DNA of 64,000 bases from Claveliimonas acetigenes (GTDB lineage Bacteria; Bacillota; Clostridia; Lachnospirales; Lachnospiraceae). The stretch lies in contig NZ_JAOQJU010000008.1 in assembly GCF_025567385.1 (NCBI RefSeq), forward strand, positions 46,968 to 110,967, in the 5' to 3' direction. Within the stretch, counting starts at the first letter, position 1. Each line of letters opens with the position of its first letter. Shown here one piece after another: positions 33,986-42,127 of the stretch. The notes beneath the pieces were generated by a model. It saw nothing but the letters and a program-made list of their open reading frames with translations. It did no database searches and was not told the origin of the DNA. Made by a program: the position numbers and the translations under genes.

Positions 33986-35620
33986 ATGCCTATTACGGAG
34001 ATTTTAGAGAAGAACTGCCGGTTATATGGCGATGATATATGCCTGGTTGAGATTAATCCGGAGATGCCGGAGACGAGACGGGTTACTTGGAAGGAATATG
34101 AGTTGATTGAGCCGGTGAGGACACCTTATTACAGGCGTGAGATTACCTGGAATGTATTTAATGAAAAGGCGAACCGTTTTGCAAATCTGCTTTTGGAAAG
34201 GGGCGTCCAGAAAGGGGACAAGGTGGCAATTCTTCTTATGAACTGTCTGGAATGGCTTCCAATTTATTTTGGAATTCTGAAGACGGGAGCGTTGGCTGTG
34301 CCCCTTAATTTCCGGTATTCAGCAGATGAGATTCAGTATTGTGTGGAGCTGGCAGAAGTGGATGTGCTGGTATTCGGGCCGGAATTTATCGGACGTGTGG
34401 AGGAAATAGCTGATAATATCAGTGAGCATCGGCTCCTTTACTATGTGGGAGATGGATGCCCGGGATTTGCAGAAGATTATACTGCCCATACTGCAAACTG
34501 TTCCAGTCAGCCTCCGAAGGTCGATATTACAGATGAAGATTATGCTGCAATTTATTTTTCATCGGGAACGACAGGTTTCCCAAAAGCAATTTTACATACC
34601 CATCAGGCTTTGATGCACTCTGCAAAGGTTGAACAGAACCATCATGGACAGACGAAGGATGATGTGTTTTTATGTATTCCGCCGCTTTATCATACGGGAG
34701 CGAAGATGCATTGGTTTGGAAGTTTTCTGACGGGCGGCAAGGCAGTTCTTTTGAAGGGGACGAATCCGGAATTTATTCTGCGTGCCGTTTCGGAGGAAAA
34801 ATGTACAATCGTGTGGCTTTTAGTACCGTGGGCGCAGGATCTTCTTCTGGCCATAGATAATGGAGATATTCATCTTGAGGATTATCAATTAGATCAGTGG
34901 CGGTTGATGCATATTGGGGCACAGCCTGTTCCGCCAAGCCTGATTAAGCACTGGAAAGAGTATTTCCCGAGGCATCAATATGACACGAATTACGGCCTTA
35001 GTGAGTCGATTGGACCGGGGTGCGTACATCTTGGAGTTGAAAACATTCATAAGGTAGGCGCTATTGGTATAGCCGGATACGGATGGAAGACGAAGATTAT
35101 TGATGACAAAGGGAATCCGGTGAAACAGGGAGAGACCGGAGAACTGGCGGTGAAAGGGCCGGGCGTTATGGTCTGTTATTATAACGATCCCAAGGCAACA
35201 GAAGAAGTACTCCATGACGGATGGCTTTATACCGGGGATATGGCAATGGAAGATGAAGATGGATTTATATTCCTTGTTGACCGTAAGAAGGATGTTATCA
35301 TCAGCGGTGGCGAGAACATTTATCCTGTGCAGATAGAAGATTTTCTGCGGACAAATGATGCGATTCTTGATGTGGCGGTCATTGGCCTGCCGGATCATCG
35401 CCTGGGGGAAATTGCGGCCGCAATTATTGAGTTGAAGCCAGGGGTGGTCTGTACAGAGGAAGATATTAACGAGTTCTGTAAGAAGATTCCAAGATATAAG
35501 CGTCCCCGTAAAATTATTTTTGCAGACGTTCCGCGTAATGCGACAGGCAAGATTGAGAAGCCAAAACTGCGGGAGATGTATGGTGCCTCCCATTTGGTTG
35601 CCGAGCAGAACCGCAGTTAA
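33986..35620 (+). CDS. Acyl-CoA synthetase (AMP-forming, ANL family)
   Basis: The 544-residue enzyme activates a carboxylate with ATP and CoA. Motifs are YFSSGTTGFPKAILHTH (A3), NYGLSESIGPG (A5), YTGDMAMEDEDGFIFLVDRK (A7-A8) and the catalytic lysine in ATGKIEKPKLREM. An N-terminal insertion (residues about 25-50) precedes the usual WNVFNEKANRFANLL. The substrate cannot be read from sequence; fatty, aromatic or bile acids are all possible. It is monocistronic, with a dyad operator whose half-site recurs before the SDR gene at 45780-46523. Confidence 0.9.
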   Translation: MPITEILEKNCRLYGDDICLVEINPEMPETRRVTWKEYELIEPVRTPYYRREITWNVFNEKANRFANLLLERGVQKGDKVAILLMNCLEWLPIYFGILKTGALAVPLNFRYSADEIQYCVELAEVDVLVFGPEFIGRVEEIADNISEHRLLYYVGDGCPGFAEDYTAHTANCSSQPPKVDITDEDYAAIYFSSGTTGFPKAILHTHQALMHSAKVEQNHHGQTKDDVFLCIPPLYHTGAKMHWFGSFLTGGKAVLLKGTNPEFILRAVSEEKCTIVWLLVPWAQDLLLAIDNGDIHLEDYQLDQWRLMHIGAQPVPPSLIKHWKEYFPRHQYDTNYGLSESIGPGCVHLGVENIHKVGAIGIAGYGWKTKIIDDKGNPVKQGETGELAVKGPGVMVCYYNDPKATEEVLHDGWLYTGDMAMEDEDGFIFLVDRKKDVIISGGENIYPVQIEDFLRTNDAILDVAVIGLPDHRLGEIAAAIIELKPGVVCTEEDINEFCKKIPRYKRPRKIIFADVPRNATGKIEKPKLREMYGASHLVAEQNRS

Positions 35621-35667
35621 GGTATTTTGAGTATCGTATATAAAATTTATTTAAGATAAAACGAGGA

Positions 35668-35703
35668 AAACCGGCGTGAATAGAGATGTCACGTCGGTTT
35701 TTT
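35668..35703 (+). terminator. Terminator after the acyl-CoA ligase gene
   Basis: AAACCGGCGTGA (35668-35679) pairs with TCACGTCGGTTT (35689-35700) with one G-U pair, and a T6 run ends at 35703. Confidence 0.92.
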
Positions 35704-35719
35704 GCAGAAATATCGGTTT

Positions 35720-36190
35720 TTAACACATTACGATGATTCGTCTTGGTGTGGTCTGCGGCGGAATGCTTCTTGTGGTGGTTGTATAATATACAATCAACAA
35801 CTGTCCGCCGGGATTACAGTTAAACCGCTGTCCGTTAGAAGTAAGAACTTCGGTTGAACGGGATAGGTTAAGCTTTAGTGAATTATCTTCTGACACAAGA
35901 TTGTTATTAAAAAAACCGGCATAAATGGTTTCATTCGGACTCTTTCTTCCAATGATAACTGCTTGGTATTGTGGCGGGAAGATTAAAGGAACCGGCAGGC
36001 TTGCATCGTAGAATGCCGTTACATTCATGCCGATACGCAGCCTCGCCTCCTGGATAACATAGGTTGCCGGAGATATGACGAAATTCGTAATGGTATTGCC
36101 GGTACGCAGAGTTACCATCTGAGAGCAGCAGTCGCTGCCTACGGGAGAAATATTCTGAATATTTCCACTAACCGGAACTAAAGCAGCCAT
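35720..36190 (-). CDS. Hypothetical protein (156 aa), beta-rich
   Basis: I do not recognise this protein. It has no signal peptide or membrane segment. Alternating hydrophobic stretches (VTLRTGNTITNFVISPATYV, PPQYQAVIIGRKSPNETIYA, GGQLLIVYYTTTT) suggest a beta-barrel or OB-like fold. Two adjacent cysteines lie near residue 21 and a cysteine is the last residue. AAAGGA lies 12-13 nt upstream of ATG 36190, a long spacing. A second small unknown gene lies 64 bp upstream on the same strand, so the two may be an operon. A surface or spore-coat role is conceivable but unsupported. Confidence 0.75.
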   Translation of the reverse strand: MAALVPVSGNIQNISPVGSDCCSQMVTLRTGNTITNFVISPATYVIQEARLRIGMNVTAFYDASLPVPLIFPPQYQAVIIGRKSPNETIYAGFFNNNLVSEDNSLKLNLSRSTEVLTSNGQRFNCNPGGQLLIVYYTTTTRSIPPQTTPRRIIVMC

Positions 36191-36254
36191 AATAAGTCAA
36201 CATCCTTTTTTTCTTCCAGTATATGCGGAGATTATTTTAACGGTGATTTAACTG

Positions 36255-36452
36255 TTATGGTTCGTCGGCAGTGTTTTTGCCTGATGGGATTTCCGGTGGA
36301 AGATAGCTATAGACAGATTCATAGGATTCTAATTCTTCTTCACAGGTTGGAGCAAAAGGAATCAGCCCGGTACAATCCTGTGAGGAAGCTGCGTTTGACA
36401 GATAATCATAGGAATCAATCAGTCTTTGATTTTTGGTTTCTTTGTTTTTCAA
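36255..36452 (-). CDS. Small hypothetical protein (65 aa), TTG start
   Basis: The start is TTG at 36452, set by a perfect AAGGAGG (36466-36460) 7 nt upstream; no ATG fits this site. The product, beginning MKNKETKNQRLIDSYDYLSN, is polar, acidic and Pro/Tyr/Ser-rich at the C-terminus (EEELESYESVYSYLPPEIPS), with a single pair of cysteines. It has no known domain that I recognise. It probably forms an operon with the beta-rich protein at 35720-36190. Confidence 0.7.
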   Translation of the reverse strand: MKNKETKNQRLIDSYDYLSNAASSQDCTGLIPFAPTCEEELESYESVYSYLPPEIPSGKNTADEP

Positions 36453-36567
36453 TGTAAAACCTCCTTGAAAAATTTTTGTTTTTGTACTAAAAATAGAATG
36501 TGTAGAAATATAAAATTGCATACTGTATAATGTTTCCATATGAGGATAAAGAAAGAAGGACAGGATA

Positions 36568-37287
36568 ATGAAAATTATGGTTGATACGCATACACATACA
36601 TTAGCGAGCGGGCATGCTTATAATACAATTCGGGAGATGGCGAAAATGGCAGCCGATAAAGGGCTGGAAGGCCTTGCGCTTACAGAACATGCGCCTCAGA
36701 TGCCGGGGAGCTGTCATCTGTTTTATTTTCAAAATCTGAAGGTAGTACCCAGAGAGCTATATGGGGTACGGTTATTGATGGGAACAGAGCTGAATATTAT
36801 GGATGAGACCGGAAGGGTGGATATTGCGCAGAATTGGCTGGAGCAGATGGATATAGCCATTGCAAGTATCCACACACCCTGCTATGGCAAGAGCAGAGGG
36901 AAGGAAGAGAATACACAGGCTTATTTGAATGTGATGCAAAATGAGCTGGTGGATATTATCGGCCATCCGGATGACGGGCGGTTTGAGGTAGATTATGAGG
37001 CATTAGTTAAAGCGGCGAAAGCGACAGGGACGCTTCTGGAGGTTAATAATTCTTCTCTGCGGCCGGATGGATTTCGGAAAGATACCTATAAAAACGATTT
37101 GGAAATGCTGAGACTTTGCAAGAAGTATGATGTAATGGTTACATTGGGAAGTGATGCCCATGTTGATGTTGATATTGCAAATACATTGTATTCTTCTGCT
37201 GTATTGCGGGAAGCGGAATTTCCGGAAGAGCTGATTGCAAATACATCTCTTGCGAAACTGTTATCTGTTTTAAAACGTAATCGGTAA
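36568..37287 (+). CDS. PHP-domain phosphohydrolase (YcdX-like)
   Basis: The 239-residue protein is a PHP-fold metal-dependent phosphoesterase. Metal ligands are visible in DTHTHT (residues 6-11), ALTEHAP, GTELN, ASIHTP, IGHPDD and SDAHVDVD. Close relatives are annotated as YcdX-type phosphatases. AGAAGGACAGG precedes ATG 36568 and a TATAAT lies at 36526-36531. The substrate is unknown. Confidence 0.92.
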   Translation: MKIMVDTHTHTLASGHAYNTIREMAKMAADKGLEGLALTEHAPQMPGSCHLFYFQNLKVVPRELYGVRLLMGTELNIMDETGRVDIAQNWLEQMDIAIASIHTPCYGKSRGKEENTQAYLNVMQNELVDIIGHPDDGRFEVDYEALVKAAKATGTLLEVNNSSLRPDGFRKDTYKNDLEMLRLCKKYDVMVTLGSDAHVDVDIANTLYSSAVLREAEFPEELIANTSLAKLLSVLKRNR

Positions 37288-37366
37288 AATTTCAGAACAC
37301 CATATAGACTTTAAAGTTTTAATGTGCTAAAATGTATCTAGTTACTAATTCTGTGCAGAGGAGAGA

Positions 37367-37660
37367 ATGAATATGAGTAAGAAGATCAGGACAGAAGCAG
37401 TTGATTATTTATTTAGCGCAATTTTAAGCCTGAAAGATAAAGAAGAATGCTATACTTTCTTTGAAGATATTTGTACGATTAATGAGTTACTTTCGTTATC
37501 CCAGAGATTTGAAGTGGCAAAGATGCTGAGGGAGCAGAAGACTTATCTGGAGATAGCAGAGAAAACAGGAGCATCTACGGCAACCATCAGCCGGGTGAAC
37601 CGTTCGTTGAATTATGGAAATGATGGTTATGATATGGTGTTTGACAGAATCAATAAATAA
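37367..37660 (+). CDS. YerC/YecD family TrpR-related regulator
   Basis: The 97-residue protein is a TrpR-superfamily DNA-binding protein, with FEDICTINELLSLSQRFEVAKML and the helix-turn-helix YLEIAEKTGASTATISRVNR. Family members lack a proven ligand. A 10-bp palindrome ACTTTAAAGT (37308-37317) lies upstream near the promoter. A terminator follows directly. Confidence 0.94.
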   Translation: MNMSKKIRTEAVDYLFSAILSLKDKEECYTFFEDICTINELLSLSQRFEVAKMLREQKTYLEIAEKTGASTATISRVNRSLNYGNDGYDMVFDRINK

Positions 37661-37684
37661 AGGGAGACGTGTTGCTCCCTTTTT
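37659..37684. terminator. Terminator between yerC-like and DUF1836 genes
   Basis: AAAGGGAG (37659-37666) pairs with CTCCCTTT (37675-37682) and T residues continue to 37684. It overlaps the yerC-like stop codon and can serve both converging genes. Confidence 0.88.
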
Positions 37685-38296
37685 CTATTTCTTCTTTTTT
37701 TTGTGCTCCGGTTCCGGCATTTCGTCTATTAGTTTTTCAATCAGCTGTTTTTTAACATATACGTCAAATGCCAGACTGCAGATGAAGGAGAATTGCTGCA
37801 GACTTCTGCGGTCTTCTTCCGGAGCGTTGGAAAAAGTCTCGGATGCAGCCTTGAAGGAATGAGCAATATCCTTGGCTAAGTAGCTGGTTCTTGATTTTTC
37901 GTGCTGGCAGATTTCCTTGTAAATATCAGTTAATGAGAAATCCTCTCCATTGTTGAAATTTTCTTCTGTAACCGGCGCCAGAAGAGTCTCAATATCCTTT
38001 ATTGATAGAATATTTTTAAAATAATAGATAAAAATCAAAAGCAAAACATGCTCTCTTGAATATTTCTTCTTAACCGGGGGAGGAAGAAGATTGTTCTTGG
38101 CGTAATTATTAATCATAGTTTTTGTCAGAATCTTATCTTCCGGATAACGCTTGGTGGAAGAAAGCTGGGCTTCCATAAAAGTCGTTACCTGATCCATATA
38201 TAAATCTATATTGGGAATGTCTTCCGGTTTTACATAGTCGATTTTAGAAATGCTGGTGAGAATGCTGTTCAGCATATCTTTTGTGTCAATTGTCAT
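37685..38296 (-). CDS. DUF1836 domain-containing protein
   Basis: The 203-residue protein matches DUF1836, a Firmicute family with an N-terminal helix-turn-helix-like part (TKTMINNYAKNNLLPPPVKKKYSREHVLLLIFIYYFK is its core, near 60-95). It ends in a lysine-rich tail (PEPEHKKKKK). The MerR-like arrangement suggests DNA binding, but no function is established. It converges on the yerC-like gene. Confidence 0.88.
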   Translation of the reverse strand: MTIDTKDMLNSILTSISKIDYVKPEDIPNIDLYMDQVTTFMEAQLSSTKRYPEDKILTKTMINNYAKNNLLPPPVKKKYSREHVLLLIFIYYFKNILSIKDIETLLAPVTEENFNNGEDFSLTDIYKEICQHEKSRTSYLAKDIAHSFKAASETFSNAPEEDRRSLQQFSFICSLAFDVYVKKQLIEKLIDEMPEPEHKKKKK

Positions 38297-38450
38297 AATT
38301 TATCACCTCAATATAGTTATTATATAGTATTGAAAACTAGATGACAAGATTTTTTTGAACATAAAATAAATTAGCAGCAGAAAAGGGAAATGAATTCTTG
38401 ATATATATGAGAATTTACGGTAAAATGATTGATTGGCAGAAGGGGGACAG

Positions 38451-40202
38451 ATGATGATTGGAGTATTGTTGCGAGAAGTAAAAGAGTATAAGAAAGCATC
38501 TATAGCGACACCCGTGTTTATGATACTGGAAGTGTTGATGGAGATGATTATTCCGTATCTTATGGCATCCATTATTGATAAAGGAGTAAGTGTGGGTGAT
38601 ATTCAGCACATTTATAAAATAGGCGGATGGATGGTAGCTGCGGCAGGGGTGGCTTTATTTGCAGGAATGGCAGGAGGAAGATATGGAGCGAAAGCTTCAG
38701 CGGGATTCGCGAAGAATCTAAGAGAAGCGATGTTTAACCATATACAGACCTTTTCTTTTGCGAATATAGATAAATATAGTACGGCAGGACTGGTTACAAG
38801 ACTTACGACGGATGTGACGAATGTACAGAATGCTTATCATATGTCGCTTAGGATGTTCACCAGGGCTCCGGCAAGCTTGCTTTGTGCAATGACGATGGCA
38901 TTTTCCATTAACGTAAGGCTGGCGACGGTTTATTTAATTGCAGTTCTGGTGCTGGGAGCGCTCCTTTTTCTGATTATGAGCCGTGCAACCAGATATTTTC
39001 AGGAGGCATTTCCAAAGTATGATGATTTGAATGCATCTGTTCAGGAAAATGTGTCGGCGATCCGCGTGGTGAAAGCGTATGTCAGAGAAAAACAGGAAAC
39101 GGAGAAATTCCGCAAGGCAAGTGAGAATATTTACCGGATATTTGTAAGAGCAGAGTGTACTCTGGTATATAATGCTCCATTAATGCAGTTTACGGTTTAT
39201 ACTTGTATTTTGCTTATCAGCTGGATTGGGGCGAAAATGATAGTTTCGTCGTCATTGACGACAGGCGAATTGATGAGCCTTCTTACATATTGTATGAATA
39301 TATTGATGAGTCTGATGATGATGTCTATGGTATTTGTTATGGTCTCCATGAGTATGGCAAGTATAAGGCGTATAGCAGAAGTGCTGAATGAGACAAGTGA
39401 TTTGAAAGATCCCCGGGAACCAATACTGGAGGTGCCGGATGGAAGTATTGAGTTTAAAAATGTGGATTTCTCTTATAAAAAAGGAAGCGCGCGGCCGGTA
39501 CTGCAGAATATTAATCTTAAAATTCATGCCGGGGAGACGATTGGAATTATCGGAGGAACGGGAAGTGCCAAGACAAGTCTTGTAAATCTGGTGAGCCGTC
39601 TCTATGATGTCTCTGATGGCGAAGTGCTTGTGGGAGGAATCAATGTAAAGAAATATGGACTGGAGGCGCTCCGGAATCAGGTTTCGGTGGTATTGCAGAA
39701 TAATGTATTGTTTTCCGGTACGATTCTGGATAATCTCCGATGGGGAAATAAGGAAGCGACAGAAGAAGAGTGCAGGGAGGCATGTGTGCTGGCATGTGCA
39801 GATGAATTTATTCAGAAATTTCCTCAAGGATACTACACATATATTGAACAGGGCGGAAGCAATGTCTCGGGAGGGCAGAAGCAGAGACTCTGCATTGCAA
39901 GAGCGCTGCTGAAGAAGCCAAAGATATTGATTCTGGATGATAGTACCAGTGCAGTAGATACGGCCACGGACAAGAAAATCCGCAGGGCTTTCCGGGAGGA
40001 AATTCCCGATACGACGAAACTGATTATTGCGCAGAGAATTGCGAGTGTTCAGGATGCGGATCGTATTATTGTTATGGAAGAAGGCCGGATTGATGGATTT
40101 GGGACGCATGAAGAATTATTGGAATCCAATGAAATATACCGTGAAGTCTACTTGTCGCAAACAAAGGGCGGCGGTGATTTTGACGAGAAAGCAGGTGAGT
40201 AG
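38451..40202 (+). CDS. ABC exporter subunit with degenerate ATP site (heterodimer partner 1)
   Basis: This 583-residue half-transporter has six membrane helices (about 1-310) and one nucleotide-binding domain. Walker A is GGTGSAKTS (Ala for the usual Gly). Walker B is LILDDSTSAVD, in which Asp replaces the catalytic Glu. Its signature VSGGQKQRL is intact. The partner encoded next has the reverse pattern, which is the hallmark of heterodimeric exporters such as BmrCD/LmrCD. AGAAGGGGG supports ATG 38451. Four bases separate the two genes. The exported compound is unknown. Confidence 0.94.
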   Translation: MMIGVLLREVKEYKKASIATPVFMILEVLMEMIIPYLMASIIDKGVSVGDIQHIYKIGGWMVAAAGVALFAGMAGGRYGAKASAGFAKNLREAMFNHIQTFSFANIDKYSTAGLVTRLTTDVTNVQNAYHMSLRMFTRAPASLLCAMTMAFSINVRLATVYLIAVLVLGALLFLIMSRATRYFQEAFPKYDDLNASVQENVSAIRVVKAYVREKQETEKFRKASENIYRIFVRAECTLVYNAPLMQFTVYTCILLISWIGAKMIVSSSLTTGELMSLLTYCMNILMSLMMMSMVFVMVSMSMASIRRIAEVLNETSDLKDPREPILEVPDGSIEFKNVDFSYKKGSARPVLQNINLKIHAGETIGIIGGTGSAKTSLVNLVSRLYDVSDGEVLVGGINVKKYGLEALRNQVSVVLQNNVLFSGTILDNLRWGNKEATEEECREACVLACADEFIQKFPQGYYTYIEQGGSNVSGGQKQRLCIARALLKKPKILILDDSTSAVDTATDKKIRRAFREEIPDTTKLIIAQRIASVQDADRIIVMEEGRIDGFGTHEELLESNEIYREVYLSQTKGGGDFDEKAGE

Positions 40203-40205
40203 CTT

Positions 40206-42110
40206 ATGGCCGGATTGATGAACAGAGGCTCCAGGGGCGCTAAGCAGCAGGTAGAGAACCCGGGGAAAATTTTTATACGGCTGATGCGGTATATACTGCA
40301 TCAATATAAATTTCACTGTATAGCGGTCTTACTTTTGATTTTTCTGGGTGTGATTGCGAATGTGCAGGGAACGATGTTTATGAAAAATCTGATTGACGAT
40401 TATATTACACCGTTTCTTTTAACGGATCAGCCGGATTTTTCACCGCTTGCCCGTGCGATTGCCAGAGTAGCGTGTTTTTATGCAGTGGGAATCTGCGCTA
40501 CTTACGCATATAACAGGATTATGGTAAATGTTACACAGGGAGTACTGCGGAATCTGAGGGACGATTTGTTTTCTCATATGCAGAAACTTCCTATTAAATA
40601 CTTTGATACCCACGCTCATGGGGATATCATGTCTGTTTATACCAATGATATTGATACTCTGAGACAGATGGTCAGCCAAAGTATTCCGCAGGTGGCTAAC
40701 AGTGCATTTACCATTGTCAGTGTATTTGTCAGTATGTTGATTTTGAATGTGCCGTTGACAGTGGTAACGCTGCTGATGGTTAGCGTTATGGTACTGGCGT
40801 CCAGGGCTTCCGCAGGAAGAAGCGGCAGATATTTTGTGGAGCAGCAGAAGAATCTGGGGGCAGTGAATGGATATATCGAAGAGATGATGGCCGGACAGAA
40901 GGTAGTAAAAGTATTCTGCCATGAAGAAGAGAATAAAGAAGCTTTTCGGAAATTGAATGATACTCTGTATATCAGTGCAGACAGAGCGAATACATTTGCC
41001 AATTTTCTGGGACCGATTAATGCGCAGCTGGGAAATGTAAGCTATGTAATCTGTGCAATTACGGGAGGAATTCTTGCGCTGAACCATGTAGGTGGGTTTA
41101 CGCTGGGGGGTCTGGCAAGCTTTTTGACTTTTAATAAAAGCTTCAGTATGCCAATCAATCAGGTGAGCCAGCAGGTAAATGCAATTGTTATGGCTATGGC
41201 AGGAGCAGAGCGTATTTTTCAATTGCTGGATGAAGAGGAGGAAGCGGATGAAGGTTATGTTACGCTTGTGAATGTCAGAGAGCAGGATGGAAAGCTCGTT
41301 GAGAGCAGAGAGAGAACCGGGCGCTGGGCGTGGAAGCATGTACATCAGGCAGACGGCAGTGTTGATTATGTAGAAGTGAGGGGCGATGTGGTCTTTAACG
41401 GAGTGGATTTTGGTTATACGGACGATAAAATTGTACTTCATGATGTAAAGTTGTACGCCGAGCCGGGACAAAAGATTGCCTTCGTAGGTTCTACCGGAGC
41501 AGGAAAGACGACGATTACGAATCTGATTAACCGTTTTTATGATATTCAGGATGGAAAAATCCGGTATGATGGTATTAATATTAATAAAATCAAGAAAGCT
41601 GATTTGCGGCGTTCTCTTGGAATCGTCCTGCAGGATACCCATCTATTTACAGGAACGGTAAAAGAGAATATCCGGTTTGGAAAATTGAATGCTTCGGATG
41701 ATGAAGTGTTTGCAGCGGCAAGATTGGCAAATGCAGATGGATTTATCCGAAGGCTTCCAGAGGGGTATGATACTATGCTGACAGGCGACGGTGCAAATTT
41801 GAGCCAGGGGCAGCGGCAGTTACTTGCAATTGCCCGCGTGGCAATTGCAGATCCTCCGGTATTGATTTTGGATGAGGCTACCAGCTCTATTGATACCAGG
41901 ACAGAACGGATTGTGCAGGAAGGTATGGATAAACTGATGGAAGGAAGGACTACCTTTGTAATTGCCCATCGTCTATCTACTGTCCGTAATTCGGATTGTA
42001 TTATGGTTCTGGAGCAAGGAAGGATTATTGAGCGAGGAACCCATGAGCAGTTAATTGGAGAGCAGGGAAGATATTATCAATTATATACAGGCAATTCTAT
42101 TAGTGCATGA
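40206..42110 (+). CDS. ABC exporter subunit with canonical Walker B (heterodimer partner 2)
   Basis: The 634-residue partner has six membrane helices after a basic N-terminus (AGLMNRGSRGAKQQVENPGK) and a nucleotide-binding domain with Walker A GSTGAGKTT and Walker B LILDEATSSID, including the catalytic Glu. Its signature motif is LSQGQRQ instead of LSGGQ. A 50-residue insertion (about 348-395) lies just before the NBD. Paired with the preceding gene this gives one competent and one degenerate ATP site. Its stop overlaps by 4 nt an in-frame ATG (42107) upstream of the sodium symporter gene. Confidence 0.94.
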   Translation: MAGLMNRGSRGAKQQVENPGKIFIRLMRYILHQYKFHCIAVLLLIFLGVIANVQGTMFMKNLIDDYITPFLLTDQPDFSPLARAIARVACFYAVGICATYAYNRIMVNVTQGVLRNLRDDLFSHMQKLPIKYFDTHAHGDIMSVYTNDIDTLRQMVSQSIPQVANSAFTIVSVFVSMLILNVPLTVVTLLMVSVMVLASRASAGRSGRYFVEQQKNLGAVNGYIEEMMAGQKVVKVFCHEEENKEAFRKLNDTLYISADRANTFANFLGPINAQLGNVSYVICAITGGILALNHVGGFTLGGLASFLTFNKSFSMPINQVSQQVNAIVMAMAGAERIFQLLDEEEEADEGYVTLVNVREQDGKLVESRERTGRWAWKHVHQADGSVDYVEVRGDVVFNGVDFGYTDDKIVLHDVKLYAEPGQKIAFVGSTGAGKTTITNLINRFYDIQDGKIRYDGININKIKKADLRRSLGIVLQDTHLFTGTVKENIRFGKLNASDDEVFAAARLANADGFIRRLPEGYDTMLTGDGANLSQGQRQLLAIARVAIADPPVLILDEATSSIDTRTERIVQEGMDKLMEGRTTFVIAHRLSTVRNSDCIMVLEQGRIIERGTHEQLIGEQGRYYQLYTGNSISA

Positions 42111-42127
42111 TAAATAAGGAGAGAGAG

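Noticed and set aside
36255..36539. ATG-start version of the small protein beginning at 36539
   Set aside because: The perfect AAGGAGG is placed for the TTG at 36452; the upstream extension has no ribosome site.
37308..37317. ACTTTAAAGT before the yerC-like gene as a third site of the ligase/SDR regulator
   Set aside because: A 10-bp AT-rich palindrome is likely by chance in a promoter, and flanking bases do not match the other sites.
40440..41642. 400-codon open frame on the minus strand
   Set aside because: It lies opposite the second ABC exporter gene, lacks any recognisable domain and reads as low-meaning Leu/Ser/His-rich sequence.
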